The position numbers and the translations under genes are program-made. Shown piece after piece: positions 1-8,111 of a DNA stretch of 34,737 bases. How positions within the stretch are numbered: the stretch's first letter is position 1; the number at the start of each line of letters is the position of its first letter. The notes under the pieces were generated by a model that worked only from the letters and a program-made list of their open reading frames with translations, was not told the origin of the DNA and searched no databases. Source of the DNA: Chthoniobacterales bacterium (GTDB lineage: Bacteria > Verrucomicrobiota > Verrucomicrobiia > Chthoniobacterales > JAATET01); contig JAATET010000037.1 of assembly GCA_015655545.1 (NCBI GenBank), positions 1-34,737 of the forward strand, given 5' to 3'.

Positions 1-818
<818 letters not shown>

Positions 819-841
819 GGCGAAGATAGACGCTCCAGTGG

Positions 842-887
842 ACGCCCGGTCGGGCGTGGACGTCGGTTAGGCGCGCCTGGTGGCGCG
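842..887 (-). promoter_or_regulatory. Two GC-rich hairpins in the carB leader
   Basis: Two perfect short dyads lie in the 141 bases between carB and the broken PEP-CTERM gene. At 842-857, ACGCCC pairs with GGGCGT across a 4-base loop. At 872-887, CGCGCC pairs with GGCGCG across TGGT. Neither is followed by a T-tract in either direction, so simple intrinsic terminators are doubtful. They could be a leader control element for carB or a REP-like palindrome. The structure is seen; any role is inferred. Confidence 0.35.
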
Positions 888-959
888 GGCGCAGCCTACG
901 AAACGCGACGCATGAGGCGCAAAAGGATTTCCGCAAAAATCCCGCGACCTATATGCCAC

Positions 960-1660
960 TCATTCCCGGCCCGGCACGGCGCGGCGGATGCGCCATGCGA
1001 GCCCGGCGAGACCTCCCGCCGCGAGCAACGCCCAAATGGCGGGCTCGGGCACGACGCCTGTCGCGATGGCTTCCATCTGCGTGTCGAGATCCTTGATGGA
1101 AAGGACCGCGCCCGTCGAAATGTCGAACGTGTAGATTTTGTGGTCGTCCGTGAAGGCATACGCGAGCCCAGATTCGGCTCGCCTACCATCCCGCTCGCAA
1201 GCCCATTGCCGCTGAGGGTGACGGTGTTGAGCAGGACGGTCGCGCCGGTGACGGGATCGATGGACCGAAACTCGGCATCCCCGCTGATGCTGTTGTAATT
1301 GATCCCGACGAGCTTCCCGCCGACACCCTGCATGAATGTCGCCATATTCTGCGCGATATCCAGGGGCACGGCCGAAAGAATTGCCCCGCTGGCGTAATCG
1401 AAAGTATAGAGCTTGTTATCCTCGGAAAAAGCGTAGGCGGTGCCCAGGCCAGCAATGGGAACGAGATCGCCCAGCCAGAAACCCGTGCTGAAGTCGAAGG
1501 TGTTGAGCACCGTGGTGACGCCGGTCGCCGGATCGAGGGACAGGAATTCGTTGTGCATCGTCGCCTCGTTGTAGGTGATCGCGCGCATGACGCCGTTGAC
1601 GGAAATAAAATCCTGCAGCAAACGATCGGGCGTGGGGCTTTCACCTCCGCTGCCACGATT
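960..1660 (-). pseudogene. Broken PEP-CTERM protein with DUF4394-like repeats
   Basis: Minus-strand reading shows two copies of a beta-propeller-like segment: AYAFSEDNKLYTFDYASGA in one frame and AYAFTDDHKIYTFDISTGA in another. The second frame ends in VVPEPAIWALLAAGGLAGLA then WRIRR, a textbook PEP-CTERM signal (PEP motif, hydrophobic helix, basic tail) that exosortase/archaeosortase-type systems recognise. The repeats resemble DUF4394. Two things are wrong. First, the reading frame changes near 1167-1189, where a 23-base palindromic insertion appears to have entered. Second, there is no signal peptide: the frame is open only to a TGA at 1661-1663, and the only initiator near the N-terminal part is a TTG at 1619-1621. 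It is best read as a 5'-truncated, frameshifted remnant. A sequencing error at the shift is possible but would not restore the missing N-terminus. Confidence 0.72.
1162..1189. repeat. 23-base palindromic insertion causing the frameshift
   Basis: GCGAGCC (1162-1168) pairs with GGCTCGC (1176-1182) across a 7-base loop. Removing exactly 23 bases (1167-1189) rejoins the minus-strand protein as ...NGLASG-LAYAFTDD..., restores the frame and leaves one copy of the triplet CCC, which otherwise flanks the insert on both sides. This fits a small palindromic insertion with a 3-base duplication. Confidence 0.5.
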
Positions 1661-1729
1661 TCACGTGGGGCTCTCGATAGCGCACGATATGTGCTTGTCC
1701 CGAGAGATTCTCCCGAAGCCGTGCCATCG

Positions 1730-2254
1730 ATGATTTCACCCACCCGTCTCGCTCTCCCCTTTCTCGCCATCGCTCTTTGGATGCCGCCCGCCGCCCGCGG
1801 CGCGGGGAAAGCGGTGCTTTCCGAGAAATTTCGTTTCCCGGGCTTCGTCGCTTACGTGCATGGCTCGGAGGTGACTTCCCTCAACTTCAAATTCATGGTG
1901 AATCGCCTCGGCTTCATCCGGGGGAGCGTCGTGAAGGTGTTGTCGAGGAACAAAGGCAGCGCAACGACGGTTCTCACGGACATCGAAAAGGTCTGCTACC
2001 TGCGGGGACGGCTCATCGGGGAATTCCAACACAAGGCCGGCAGGCTGCGGAGCTGGATCCAATTGCGCTCGTCGAATGGAGGCGTTGTCTCCGGCCGCGT
2101 GCGCTTGGGACGGCGGGGAGGCACCTTCTTTGCGCAGACGAAAACGCCCGGTCTTTTCGGCCTCGAAGCGACCGCGACGAAGATTTCTTCTCTCACGTTC
2201 GTGCGTTTCCTTGCGTTTCCTACGCCTGTGTCGGACCCGTTTTCGCCGCTGTAG
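1730..2254 (+). CDS. Small secreted protein of unknown function
   Basis: A 174-residue protein that I do not recognise. It opens with a classical signal peptide: a basic residue in MISPTR, a hydrophobic core LALPFLAIALW and a likely cleavage after AARGA, so the mature protein is probably periplasmic or exported. The mature part is basic and glycine-rich, with short alternating hydrophobic stretches (FVAYVHG, GGVVSGRVRLG, GTFFAQTK) suggesting a beta-strand fold. One cysteine is visible (KVCYLRG). The start at ATG 1730 was chosen because the signal peptide begins there; an in-frame upstream extension to 1553 lacks any signal-like composition. It is flanked by a minus-strand pseudogene and convergent gpgS, so it appears monocistronic. 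It could be lineage-specific. Confidence 0.55.
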   Translation: MISPTRLALPFLAIALWMPPAARGAGKAVLSEKFRFPGFVAYVHGSEVTSLNFKFMVNRLGFIRGSVVKVLSRNKGSATTVLTDIEKVCYLRGRLIGEFQHKAGRLRSWIQLRSSNGGVVSGRVRLGRRGGTFFAQTKTPGLFGLEATATKISSLTFVRFLAFPTPVSDPFSPL

Positions 2255-2294
2255 ATATCCTTCCAAGGGAAGCTCTATGCCTTCTCGCACCGTA

Positions 2295-3500
2295 TCAGGC
2301 ATTGTCGCGTTGCACCGCCGCGCGCAATTCCTCGAAAAATCCAGGCAGCGCCGAGTCCACGCGGTTCCAGTTTGGAATCAGCGGTTCGCCGAGCGGGTCG
2401 GCGAGGAAGGCGTCCGCTGCGGCGCGCACGCTGCGCACGAAGGCGGCGGCGATGCCTTCCTCCTCGTGGCGGTCGTAGCCGAGGCCGTTGAGATCCGCAT
2501 CGGCGGCGTGGAAGCGGATGGCATCCTCGGCGGTCCGCAGGTAGATGGCGATCAGCGTGTCGAAGAGGCCGCGATCGAGCACCACGCCCTGCACGGCGAG
2601 GGTGCGGAAGACGCATTTCGCAACGTCGGCGGCGATCGCATCGAGTCCGCCGCCCTTCCGCATGGTGACCGGCCGGTGTTTGTGGTCGTAACGCTCGGCG
2701 ACGTCCACCTGGCAGATGGCCTTTGGCGAAACGACGCGAAACATTTCCGCAAGCAAACCCACCTCGACGCCCCAATCGCCCGGCATGCGCGTGCGCCGCA
2801 GGATGTCCGCGTCGAGGCACATTTCGCCGGAGAGCGCGTAGCGGAAGCTGTCGAGATAGGCGAGGAAGGGGTGCGGCCCGAGGATCGCGCCGAGCGAGTG
2901 GACGAGGGGAGTGAAGAGCAGCCGGGTGACGCGGCCGTGCAGCCGGTCGGAAAATCGGGCGCTGTAGCCTTTCGCAAAATCGAAGCCGAGCGCGGGATTC
3001 GCCACCGGATAGCAGAGCCGCGCGAGGAATGCGCGGTCGTAGGTGAGGATGTCGCAATCATGCACGGCCACGACACGCGCCCGGTCGTTCGCGAGCAGTT
3101 GGCCGAAGCAGAGCCAGAGGTTCCGCCCCTTGCCTGGTTCGCCGATCGAGAGATCGCTGTTGCGCAGTTGGGCGATGAGTTTCTTCAAGTGCGGGCCGTC
3201 GTTCCAAAGCAGGCGCACGGGCGCGGGCAGGCCGGCGAAGACTTGACGCGCTTTTTTCCAAACGGCCGGGCTCGCGCCGTCGAGGCCGACGACGATCTCC
3301 GCGAGGTAGGGCACGTCGCGCAGATGGCGGAGGATGTTTTCCAGCGCGGGCGTGCCGATCTCGCGGGCGTGACAGGGCAGGGTCAGCGCGATGGGCCGCT
3401 CGGCGGAAAAGGCCGTGAGCTCGCTCTCGAGCCGCGCGAGATCCGGCTCGCCGAGGCGATGCAGCGTGGCGATGGAGCCGTTCTGGAAAAAGTCCGCCAT
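2295..3500 (-). CDS. gpgS: Glucosyl-3-phosphoglycerate synthase
   Basis: GpgS transfers glucose from an NDP-glucose to 3-phosphoglycerate, the first step towards glucosylglycerate, a compatible solute. The 401-residue protein begins MADFFQNGSIATLHRLG and carries family landmarks in order: LPC (41-43), PYLAEIVVGLD (64-74), LWNDGP (98-103), PGKGRNLW (122-129), the metal-binding DCD at 148-150 inside VAVHDCDILTYD, then YLDSFRYALSGE and DWGVEVGLLAE, and CQVDVAERYDHKHR late in the catalytic half. Length matches the bacterial family. ATG 3498-3500 is the natural start. The sequence just upstream is pyrimidine-rich with no Shine-Dalgarno, because the leader is occupied by an inverted-repeat relic (3515-3572). 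It is divergent from a GT4 glycosyltransferase. No gpgP-type phosphatase is in the window. Confidence 0.85.
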   Translation of the reverse strand: MADFFQNGSIATLHRLGEPDLARLESELTAFSAERPIALTLPCHAREIGTPALENILRHLRDVPYLAEIVVGLDGASPAVWKKARQVFAGLPAPVRLLWNDGPHLKKLIAQLRNSDLSIGEPGKGRNLWLCFGQLLANDRARVVAVHDCDILTYDRAFLARLCYPVANPALGFDFAKGYSARFSDRLHGRVTRLLFTPLVHSLGAILGPHPFLAYLDSFRYALSGEMCLDADILRRTRMPGDWGVEVGLLAEMFRVVSPKAICQVDVAERYDHKHRPVTMRKGGGLDAIAADVAKCVFRTLAVQGVVLDRGLFDTLIAIYLRTAEDAIRFHAADADLNGLGYDRHEEEGIAAAFVRSVRAAADAFLADPLGEPLIPNWNRVDSALPGFFEELRAAVQRDNA

Positions 3501-3514
3501 GGTGAGGAGAGGTC

Positions 3515-3572
3515 TACAGGAGGCAACGGAGAAAACGGAGAGACATTTCCCGGTGACCTCCGTTATCTCATG
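3515..3572. repeat. Cargo-less relic of the GxxExxY-associated inverted repeat
   Basis: The left arm, 3515-3543, starts TACAGGAGGCAACGGAG; the right arm, 3557-3572, read on the minus strand is CATGAGATAACGGAGG. They pair imperfectly (about 12 of 15 core positions) across roughly 13 bases. The left arm matches the right arm of the element at 9033-9503 (GGAGGCAACGGAG), and the right arm matches that element's left arm (GAGATAACGGAGG). The copy is therefore inverted and has lost the gene. It fills the 69 bases between the gpgS and GT4 start codons, and its right end contains the GT4 ATG. Confidence 0.7.
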
Positions 3573-4883
3573 TTCGAAACCGTGCCTTCGCCCGTCACCA
3601 TTCCCTTCCGCCGCGTCGGCTTCGTCTCCACGCGTTTCGCGGGGACGGATGGCGTGAGCTTCGAGGCGGGCAAATGGACGCGGATCTTCGAGGCGGAGGG
3701 CGCGGCGTGTTTTTGGTTTGCGGGCCAGCTTGAGGCGCCGCCGGAGAGCAGCTACCTCGTGCCCGAGGCATTTTTCAATCACCCGGACGTGCTGGAGATT
3801 CAGGCCGGATTGTTCGGAACGACGGAGCGGACGCCGGAGATCGAGCGCCGTGTGGAATCGATGGCGGGGCGGCTGAAAGCGGCGTTGCGGGATTTTATCG
3901 AACGATTCGGAATCGATCTGCTCGTGGTGGAAAATGCGCTGGCGATCCCGATGCACATTCCATTCGGGCTGGCGCTCGCGGAAGTGATCGGGGAGACGAA
4001 AATTCCGACGATCGCGCATCATCACGATTTTGCCTGGGAGCGCGAGAGATTCACGGTGAACGATGCCGCGGATTATTTCGGCGCAGCCTTCCCGCCGAGG
4101 CTGTCGAACATCGTGCATGTCGTGATCAATTCGCTGCAGAAAGCCGCGCTCGCCGAGCGCTGCGGATTGGATGCGGTGGTGATTCCCAACGTGCTCGACT
4201 TCGACGTGCCGCCGCCGGAGCTGGATGCCTACGCGCGGAGCTTCCGGAGCGAAATCGGTGTGCCGCGAGACGCGACGCTCGTGCTGCAGCCGACGCGCAT
4301 CGTGGCGCGGAAGGGCATCGCGCACAGCGTGGAGCTCGTGCGGCGGCTGGCGGACCGGCGGGCCGTGCTCGTGCTGTCGCATCCGGCGGGCGATGAAGGA
4401 TGGGATTATCTCGCGGAGGTCGAAGGGCGCATCCTCGAAGCGGGAATTCCGGCCATTTTTCTCTCCGGCCGCGTCGGTCAAACACGAGGGACGACCGCGG
4501 ATGGCGGGAAGATCTACACGCTGGCCGACATTTACCCGCAGGCGGACCTGGTGACGTATCCGTCCTCGTGGGAGGGCTTCGGCAACGCGTTGCTCGAGGC
4601 CGTGTCTTTCGGCCGGCCCGTGCTGGTGAATGCGTATCCGGTCTATCGAAGCGACATCGCTCCGGCCGGGCTGAGAGTCGTGGAAATGGATGGCCGGGTG
4701 ACGGACGAAGTCGTCGCCGAAGTGCGCCGCGTGCTCGACGATCGTCAAATGCAAAGCGATTGGGCGCGTGAAAATTTCGCCATCGGGCGCCGGCATTTTT
4801 CCATGGCGCTCGCCCGGGAGCGGCTGCGGGGAATTTTGACCGGTTTGCGCCAGCCGCTTGCCAGTTCGCGGGCCGGCGGTTAG
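3570..4883 (+). CDS. GT4-family glycosyltransferase, possibly mannosylglucosylglycerate synthase type
   Basis: A 437-residue GT-B fold retaining glycosyltransferase. The N-terminal acceptor half starts VGFVSTRFAGTDGVS (about 16-30), with the glycine-rich loop that contacts sugar donor. The C-terminal half has LQPTRIVARKG (donor phosphate contact Arg/Lys) and SSWEGFGNALLEAVSFGRPV, which contains the EX7E pair Glu335 and Glu343. It is divergent from gpgS. In the known mannosylglucosylglycerate pathway a GT4 enzyme adds mannose to glucosyl(-3-phospho)glycerate, so that role is a reasonable inference from context; a trehalose- or LPS-type GT4 cannot be excluded. The ATG at 3570 lies in the arm of a repeat and has no Shine-Dalgarno; a GTG at 3582 is an alternative start. 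The first strongly conserved residues begin after both. Confidence 0.82.
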   Translation: MFETVPSPVTIPFRRVGFVSTRFAGTDGVSFEAGKWTRIFEAEGAACFWFAGQLEAPPESSYLVPEAFFNHPDVLEIQAGLFGTTERTPEIERRVESMAGRLKAALRDFIERFGIDLLVVENALAIPMHIPFGLALAEVIGETKIPTIAHHHDFAWERERFTVNDAADYFGAAFPPRLSNIVHVVINSLQKAALAERCGLDAVVIPNVLDFDVPPPELDAYARSFRSEIGVPRDATLVLQPTRIVARKGIAHSVELVRRLADRRAVLVLSHPAGDEGWDYLAEVEGRILEAGIPAIFLSGRVGQTRGTTADGGKIYTLADIYPQADLVTYPSSWEGFGNALLEAVSFGRPVLVNAYPVYRSDIAPAGLRVVEMDGRVTDEVVAEVRRVLDDRQMQSDWARENFAIGRRHFSMALARERLRGILTGLRQPLASSRAGG

Positions 4884-4899
4884 GCTCCGCGCCCTTCCG

Positions 4900-6909
4900 A
4901 TGTTGGAAATTGCCCGCCGTCTCGCCCTTGGTCTCGCGCTTATTCTCGGCGCGTCCGCCCTGCTGCTTTTTTCCGATCTCGGATCGCGTGTCGAGGCCTC
5001 GAAAGTCGCCCAGCGCGACCGCGCGGCTCGCGTCGCCCTGGCCCAGCCGGCCTCGCAAGGCGTGCTCGATGACGGCGTGCGCGGCATTGTCGATGCGCTG
5101 GCCGCGCGCGGCTACGTGGATGGCCAGACGCTCGCGCTGAAAAAATACAACGCGGAGGGCGACGCCGGTGTCTCCGCCGCGATCGCGAAGGAAATGGCCA
5201 ACGGCGACGCCGACCTGCTCGTCACCGTCAGCACGCTCTCGCTCCAATCGGTCGCGAACGCCAACCGCACGACCCGGAAGCCGCATGTCTTCGGCGTCGT
5301 GAGCGATCCCGCCGCCGCCGGCGTGGGCATTTCCCGCGACCAGCCGCTCGATCATCCGGCGTGGCTGGCGGGCTTCGGAACCATGCAGCCCGTCGAGGCG
5401 GCCTTCAAAATCGCCCGCGAAATGAAGCCCGATCTCAAGCGCGTCGGCGTGGTCTGGAATGCCGCCGAGGCGAACTCCGAAGCGCAAATCAAGATCGCCC
5501 GCCAGGTCTGCGCCGGCCTGGGCATCGAGCTCATGGAATCAACCATCGATTCCTCCTCCGGCGTCGGCGAGGCCGCGGGCGCGCTCATCGCGCGGGGCGT
5601 CGAAGCGATTTTCATGGCGGGCGACGTCATGGTGATGGTGGGCGCGGAGCCCTTGCTGGCGGCCGCGAAGAAGAGCGACATCGCGGTCTTCAGTGTCATT
5701 CCGCCGAACGCGCGGAAGGGGGCGCTGTTCGACATCGGCGCCGATTATTACCAGGTGGGCCGCCACGCCGGCGATCTCGCCGCCGATGTGCTCGACGGCC
5801 GCGATCCCGCGAAGGTGGAGATCGTCAATTACCTTCCCGAGTCCATTTTCATCAACGAGCAAACCCTCTCCGCGCTCGTGAAAAAAGGCTGGCGGCTGCC
5901 CGACTCGGTGCGCAGTCGCGCGAAGGTCATCATCAATTCCGCCGGCCAGGAAATCCCCGGCCCCGCCGCCAGCGTCGCCGCCGCGCCGCCGCCCGCCCGC
6001 AAGCGCGAGAAGCCGTGGAACCTTTACGCGATCATGTATACCGAGTCGCCGCCCGCCGAGGAAACGGTCGCCGGTTTGCACGAGGGCATGAAGAAGTGGC
6101 CGCTCGTCGAGGGGCGCGACTACACCTTCCATCTCCTCAACGCCCAGGGCGACATCGGCACGTTGAACAGCCTGATCGACGCCGCGCTCACCGACGGCGC
6201 GGACATCATCATCCCGATTTCCACGCCGTCGCTCCAGGCCGCGATCCGCAAGGTGAAGGACCGTCCCGTCGTCTTCTCGCTCATCGCGAATCCCATCGCC
6301 GCCGGCGCGGGAAAATCCTACGAGGATCACCTCCCGAATGTCACCGGCATCACCGTTCTCGCCCCCACCGACGACCTGCTCGACCTGCTTCGCAAGCACT
6401 TCCCGCAATACCGCCGCATCGGCACGCTCTATTGTCCCGCGGAAGCCAACTCCGTCGACTTGAAGGACACGCTCGTCTCGCATGGAAAAGCCCGCGGCTT
6501 CGAGGTCGAGACCGTCGCCGTGAGCACGCCGTCCGAGTTGCCCGATGCCGCGATGTCGCTCGCCGGCAAGCCGATCGACGCCATCGTCCAGATCTCCGAC
6601 AACCTCACCAGCGCCGGATTCACCGCCATCTCGCGCGCAGCGAATCAAGTGCGCAAGCCGCTCTTCTCGCTCAACAGCACGACGATCGGTCTCGGCGCGC
6701 CGATCTCGTTTGGTCGCGATTATCACGAGTGCGGCATCCAGACCGCGACCATGTTGCTGCGTGTCATGAATGGCGAATCTCCCGCGCGCATGCCGTTCCT
6801 GCTCTCCCCGCACGTCGTCAAAAAAGCGAGCCTTCCCAATGCCCGCGCGAACGGCCTGCTCATCCCGCAGGGCTATCTCGACGAGATGGAAACCGTCATC
6901 CCGCAATAA
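4900..6909 (+). CDS. ABC transporter substrate-binding protein, tandem-duplicated
   Basis: This 669-residue protein contains two complete ABC_sub_bind-type (TrpX-like, PF04392 style) periplasmic binding domains in one chain. Residues about 7-26 form a hydrophobic segment that anchors or exports it; no lipobox cysteine is visible. Domain 1 spans about 40-345 (LLVTVSTLSLQSVA, VGVVWNAAEANSEAQIK, GADYYQVGRHAGDLAADVL). An Ala/Pro linker lies at about 347-367. Domain 2 spans about 370-665 (IIIPISTPSLQAAI, IGTLYCPAEANSVDLKDT, FGRDYHECGIQTATMLL). The paired landmarks show an internal duplication, though the halves have diverged. Usual family length is about 320. ATG 4900 was chosen because upstream in-frame codons overlap the preceding gene's end. 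It heads the importer operon, two bases before the STAS gene. Amino-acid-like or purine-like ligands are typical; the substrate is unknown. Confidence 0.85.
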   Translation: MLEIARRLALGLALILGASALLLFSDLGSRVEASKVAQRDRAARVALAQPASQGVLDDGVRGIVDALAARGYVDGQTLALKKYNAEGDAGVSAAIAKEMANGDADLLVTVSTLSLQSVANANRTTRKPHVFGVVSDPAAAGVGISRDQPLDHPAWLAGFGTMQPVEAAFKIAREMKPDLKRVGVVWNAAEANSEAQIKIARQVCAGLGIELMESTIDSSSGVGEAAGALIARGVEAIFMAGDVMVMVGAEPLLAAAKKSDIAVFSVIPPNARKGALFDIGADYYQVGRHAGDLAADVLDGRDPAKVEIVNYLPESIFINEQTLSALVKKGWRLPDSVRSRAKVIINSAGQEIPGPAASVAAAPPPARKREKPWNLYAIMYTESPPAEETVAGLHEGMKKWPLVEGRDYTFHLLNAQGDIGTLNSLIDAALTDGADIIIPISTPSLQAAIRKVKDRPVVFSLIANPIAAGAGKSYEDHLPNVTGITVLAPTDDLLDLLRKHFPQYRRIGTLYCPAEANSVDLKDTLVSHGKARGFEVETVAVSTPSELPDAAMSLAGKPIDAIVQISDNLTSAGFTAISRAANQVRKPLFSLNSTTIGLGAPISFGRDYHECGIQTATMLLRVMNGESPARMPFLLSPHVVKKASLPNARANGLLIPQGYLDEMETVIPQ

Positions 6910-6911
6910 CG

Positions 6912-8111
6912 ATGGACATCCAGCGCACCCACGAAAACGGCGCCTTCCTCCTCACTCTCGCGGGGCGGCTCGACGCCACCTGGGCCGACGCCGTGCAGGC
7001 TGCGCTCGACGCCGCCGTGCGCGCCGGAGAGCACCGCATCGTGATGGATATGGCCGGCGTCGATTACATCAGCTCCGCCGGCCTCCGCGTCGTGATCGCC
7101 GGATACAAGCAACTCCGCGCCGTCCAGGGCGGCTTCGCCCTGCGCAACGTGCAGCCCGGCGTGGCGAAGGTCATCGAGCTTTCCGGCCTGGGTGTTTTGT
7201 TGAATGCGCCGGCTCCCGTCGTTGCGGAATCCCGGGCCGTCCGCCGCTCCGAAAGCGCGAGCGCGACCTGGGAAAGTCACGGCACGGTCACGCCTGTGAA
7301 ACTGCGGGCGATCGGCGGAGCCTCCGCCTTCGATGTCGCCGGCGGCGAGTCGGTCGAATTTTCGGCTGCGCGTTTTGGTCTCGGCATTGCCGCGCTGGCG
7401 GGAAGTCGTGAAGAAGCGCTTCCGCGGCTGGGAGAATTTTTAGCCCTCGCGGGTTGCGCCGCGCATTTGCCGGCCGGCGGGGCGAATCGTCCCGACTTCC
7501 TCGTTGCCGAAAAAGCCTTTGTTCCGTCCGCCTGGATTTCGAGCGGCCTGATCGCCGAAGGATCTCCCGGCCTTTTGCTGCGCTTCGAAGTGCGTCCGGA
7601 AAGCCGCGGCGTGCCGCTGGTGGAGATCGCCTCCGCAGCGCTCGAAGCCTCCGGCGCATCGGTCGCGATTTTTGTGACCGTGGCCGAGGTTGCCGGACTG
7701 GTCGGCGGGTCCTTGCGCCAGTCGCCCGCGGCGGCCAGCGGCGACCCGTTCGCCTTTCCCGGCATCCGCGAGCGCCTGAGCTTCACGAGCGAGCGCGCTT
7801 TCCGCGACACGACCTGCATCACGGTCGGCGTCGTGGCGAAATCTGGATCCGCCTGGGAAAAGCAGCTTCGTCCGCTGAGTGCGACTGGCGAGACTCTTGG
7901 GCACATTCACGCCGCGGTTTTTCCCTACCGTCCGATCCGCAAGGGCGAGATCGCCCTCGACGAAACCGTGCGCGGTCTTTTCGAGGTCGGCGGCTTGCAA
8001 TCCCTGCTTCATTTGCTCAACGACACGCGCGATCCGGAAGGCTCCGGCGACAGCGAATTCCATCGCGGCGCGTGCTGGGTCGCGCCCGTCTCGAACCCCA
8101 GCGAACCATGA
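6912..8111 (+). CDS. STAS-domain protein with unknown C-terminal domain
   Basis: This is a 399-residue cytoplasmic protein. Residues 1-105 form a STAS domain of the anti-sigma-factor-antagonist type: a GRLDATWADAVQ strand-helix start, VMDMAGVDYISSAGLRVVI (44-62) with Ser55 at the position phosphorylated in SpoIIAA, and FALRNVQPGVAKVIELSGL. Residues about 125-399 form a second domain I cannot assign; it includes FAFPGIRERLSFTSERAF, TTCITVGVVAKSG, LGHIHAAVFPYRPIRKGE and LQSLLHLLNDTRD. The gene begins two bases after the substrate-binding gene and its stop overlaps the permease start (ATGA at 8108-8111), so it is co-translated with the importer. STAS partners of ABC systems are known (MlaB), so a regulatory or structural role at the transporter is plausible; a partner-switching role is the alternative. 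Confidence 0.75.
   Translation: MDIQRTHENGAFLLTLAGRLDATWADAVQAALDAAVRAGEHRIVMDMAGVDYISSAGLRVVIAGYKQLRAVQGGFALRNVQPGVAKVIELSGLGVLLNAPAPVVAESRAVRRSESASATWESHGTVTPVKLRAIGGASAFDVAGGESVEFSAARFGLGIAALAGSREEALPRLGEFLALAGCAAHLPAGGANRPDFLVAEKAFVPSAWISSGLIAEGSPGLLLRFEVRPESRGVPLVEIASAALEASGASVAIFVTVAEVAGLVGGSLRQSPAAASGDPFAFPGIRERLSFTSERAFRDTTCITVGVVAKSGSAWEKQLRPLSATGETLGHIHAAVFPYRPIRKGEIALDETVRGLFEVGGLQSLLHLLNDTRDPEGSGDSEFHRGACWVAPVSNPSEP

Noticed and set aside
1162-1189. Programmed -1 frameshift driven by the hairpin in the PEP-CTERM gene
   Set aside because: No slippery heptamer lies before the hairpin, and removal of a 23-base insert explains the shift better.
3501-5087. Upstream extension of the gpgS frame to a 930-residue protein
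   Set aside because: Residues before MADFFQNG are antisense to the GT4 gene and not conserved; family length and N-terminus fit the 3500 start.
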